DNA from: Svornostia abyssi
Lineage (GTDB): Bacteria > Actinomycetota > Thermoleophilia > Solirubrobacterales > Solirubrobacteraceae
DNA length: 64,000 nt
Direction: 5' to 3'
Assembly: GCA_024666565.1 (NCBI GenBank)
Contig: CP088295.1
Span: forward strand, 620,001-684,000
Under the pieces are notes generated by a model. That model was given only the letters and a program-made list of their open reading frames with translations, ran no database searches and was not told the origin of the DNA. This document shows, piece by piece, positions 62,488-64,000 of this stretch. Positions within the stretch are counted from its first letter, which is position 1, and each line of letters begins with the position of its first letter. Both the position numbers and the translations under genes were made by a program.

Positions 62488-63648
62488 ATGGAGACACTGG
62501 CGACGTCAGGCCTGTTCACCGACGAGCAGAACCAGTTCCGCGAGGCCGTGCGCGACTTCTGCGCGAAGGAGACGCGGCCGCGCGAGAAGCGCGACAGGCT
62601 CACCCGCAACGGCGAGTCTCAGCACAACGAGGAGCTCTATCGGCAGATGGCCGAGATGGGCTGGGTCGCCACTTCGATCCCCGAGGAGTACGGCGGGGCC
62701 GGGACCGGCGTGGTCGAGGAGTGCATCTTCCTCGAGGAGACCTCGCGCGGCCGGGCGCCGATCATCGCCGGCGGCCTCTCGCTGATCGTCGCCGGCGTGT
62801 ACAAGCGCAACGGCACGGAGGAGCAGAAGCAGCGGGTGCTGAGCTCCGTGCTCAGGGGTGACGTGCATTCGATTGCGATGTCCGAGCCGAACGCCGGATC
62901 GGACGTCGGCGCCATGCAGTGCCGCGCCGAGCGCCGCAACGGGAGCTACGTCATCAACGGGCACAAGACGTGGATCTCCGGGGCGCAGGACGCCTGTGAG
63001 ATCCTGCTCGTGGCGCGCGAGAACCCGGACGCCGGCAAGCACGGCGGCATGACGATGCTCGGGGTCCCGATCGACACGCCGGGCATCGAGATCAAGCCGA
63101 TCCCGACGATCGGCGCGCCGGCCGAGGTCAACGACGTCTTCTTCACCGACGTCGAGGTGGACGCCTCGGCGGTGGTCGGCGAGCCCGAGCAGGCGTGGAT
63201 GCAGCTCATGGCGGGCCTGAACACCGAGCGGCTGATCATCGCCGCCGGCTGTCTCGGGACCGGGTGGACGGCGTTCGACGAGGCGCTGGCCTACGTCAAG
63301 CAGCGCGAGCAGTACGGCCGGCCGATCGGCAAGTTCCAGACGATCAAGCACCGGCTGGCCCGGCACGCCACCGAGCTGACGGCGACCGGCGCGCTGATCT
63401 ACGACCTCGCCCGCCAGGCCGACGCCGATCCGACGGCGCTGTTCCCGCGTGAGGCCTCGATGGTCAAGCTCAAGGCGACGGAGGTGGCCAAGGAGGTCGC
63501 GCTCGACTGCATGCACATGATGGGCGGCTACGGCTACACGCTGGAGTACGACATCCAGGAGGTCGTACGCCAGGCGCTGATCTTCCCGGTCCCGGGCGGA
63601 TGCAGCGAGGTGCAGCTCGACATCATCGCGATGACGTACGGGCTCTGA
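62488..63648 (+). CDS. Acyl-CoA dehydrogenase
   Basis: A 386-aa FAD enzyme for the first step of beta-oxidation. Signatures are AMSEPNAGSDVGAMQ (FAD/substrate loop), GHKTWISGAQDA, REQYGRPIGKFQTIKHRLA and the C-terminal MMGGYGYTLEYDIQEVVRQA. ATG follows AAGGAG, 9 bp after the FadB/J stop. The chain-length range cannot be told from sequence. It completes the three-gene beta-oxidation operon. Confidence 0.94.
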   Translation: METLATSGLFTDEQNQFREAVRDFCAKETRPREKRDRLTRNGESQHNEELYRQMAEMGWVATSIPEEYGGAGTGVVEECIFLEETSRGRAPIIAGGLSLIVAGVYKRNGTEEQKQRVLSSVLRGDVHSIAMSEPNAGSDVGAMQCRAERRNGSYVINGHKTWISGAQDACEILLVARENPDAGKHGGMTMLGVPIDTPGIEIKPIPTIGAPAEVNDVFFTDVEVDASAVVGEPEQAWMQLMAGLNTERLIIAAGCLGTGWTAFDEALAYVKQREQYGRPIGKFQTIKHRLARHATELTATGALIYDLARQADADPTALFPREASMVKLKATEVAKEVALDCMHMMGGYGYTLEYDIQEVVRQALIFPVPGGCSEVQLDIIAMTYGL

Positions 63649-63662
63649 GCAGCTCGCCGGGC

Positions 63663-63699
63663 GCGCCCGCACTCCCGGCCTCGCCGGGAGTGCGGGCGC
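63663..63699. terminator. Very strong hairpin terminator of the fad operon
   Basis: A perfect 17-bp stem (63663-63679 with 63683-63699) and a 3-nt loop CTC, 14 bp after the acyl-CoA dehydrogenase stop and 15 bp before the convergent SDR stop. It probably acts in both directions. Confidence 0.85.
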
Positions 63700-63714
63700 A
63701 CCCGGCGGGTCGTG

Positions 63715-64000
63715 CTACTCCGCGTCGCGACCGGACGGCAGCTGCGGCTGCCGGTCTCCGCCGGACAGCTCCACCCGCTGCTTGTACGCGAGCCGCTCGG
63801 GGCTGTCGATCGCGTGGGTCAGGGCCTTGTCGGCTCCGACGACCTTCATCATCGCGTCGGTCGCGCGGAGGGGCAGCAGGCGGGTCGCCCGGTAGATCCC
63901 GGAGATCGACCGGGGGACGTAGACCTCGTAGCGGCCGGTCTCGATCGCCTCGACGATCGCCTCGGCGATGTCCTCGGGCTCGACGGGCTTGAGCCCCCGC
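63715..64000 (-). CDS. C-terminal end of a short-chain dehydrogenase/reductase (SDR)
   Basis: The last 94 codons of a minus-strand gene ending in TAG; the start lies outside the window. PVEPEDIAEAIVEAIETGRYEVYVPR matches the C-terminal part of SDR proteins, where the PEDVA segment follows the substrate loop. A hydrophobic patch and a polar tail (SGGDRQPQLPSGRDAE) follow. The catalytic YxxxK region is not in the window, so the assignment is moderate. Confidence 0.7.
   Translation of the reverse strand, partial: RGLKPVEPEDIAEAIVEAIETGRYEVYVPRSISGIYRATRLLPLRATDAMMKVVGADKALTHAIDSPERLAYKQRVELSGGDRQPQLPSGRDAE

Overview
The window is very GC-rich DNA, with frequent GTG (and one TTG) starts and many 4-bp start/stop overlaps. 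It has the gene repertoire of an actinobacterium: a complete two-YrbE/six-Mce operon, large Sec-exported beta-rich proteins, HxlR and TetR regulators and a long actinobacterial-style helicase. The many big secreted proteins with fibronectin type III (Fn3) or repeated LPPG..C..CP units suggest class Thermoleophilia (Solirubrobacterales-like). That placement is inference from gene content, not from a marker-gene tree.

Layout. 1-9.5 kb (minus strand): four paralogous secreted proteins that share an N-terminal and/or C-terminal domain with 0, 2, 5 or at least 3 Fn3 modules between them, plus a secretory lipase and a lipoprotein. 9.7-10.7 kb: a divergent double winged-helix regulator. A 27-bp element with two half-sites lies about 210 bp upstream of three of the paralogs, and its third copy abuts the regulator start. 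10.7-11.7 kb: an HSL-type esterase. 11.8-18.3 kb: an overlapping run mog-ccmABCD-hemA-hemC-cobA/hemD, linking haem synthesis to cytochrome c maturation. 18.3-23.1 kb: a Calx-beta protein, SAM hydrolase, birA, a zinc-ribbon protein, a phosphotriesterase and an HxlR regulator with SCP2-like domains. 23.2-26.3 kb: a 1016-aa secreted protein. 26.5-29.4 kb: an SF2 helicase. 29.6-34 kb: thioredoxin-like protein, GNAT, GalT-like protein, AEC carrier, glutaredoxin-like protein, dtd and an unknown gene. 34-41.6 kb: two oligopeptide-binding lipoproteins and a full Dpp/Opp transporter. 41.6-44 kb: a secreted protein, tRNA-Arg(CCU), a TetR regulator and a quinone oxidoreductase. 44.3-56.4 kb: the Mce lipid-import operon, ending in an 859-aa secreted protein. 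56.4-58.9 kb: a TetR regulator and two alpha/beta hydrolases. 59-63.6 kb: a beta-oxidation operon (thiolase, FadB/J, acyl-CoA dehydrogenase), followed by the end of an SDR gene.

How it fits together. The right-hand 20 kb reads as a lipid uptake and degradation block: Mce import, hydrolases, then beta-oxidation. GTTACA-type sites precede the mce operon, the TetR gene and the fad operon.

Sequence quality. At least 14 single-base indels break otherwise well conserved genes. Five lie in GCC(C/G)GGC, a GCCGGC site with one extra base, and most of the rest are in G or C homopolymers. I read these as probable sequencing errors, annotate each such gene over its full inferred span, and say where it breaks.
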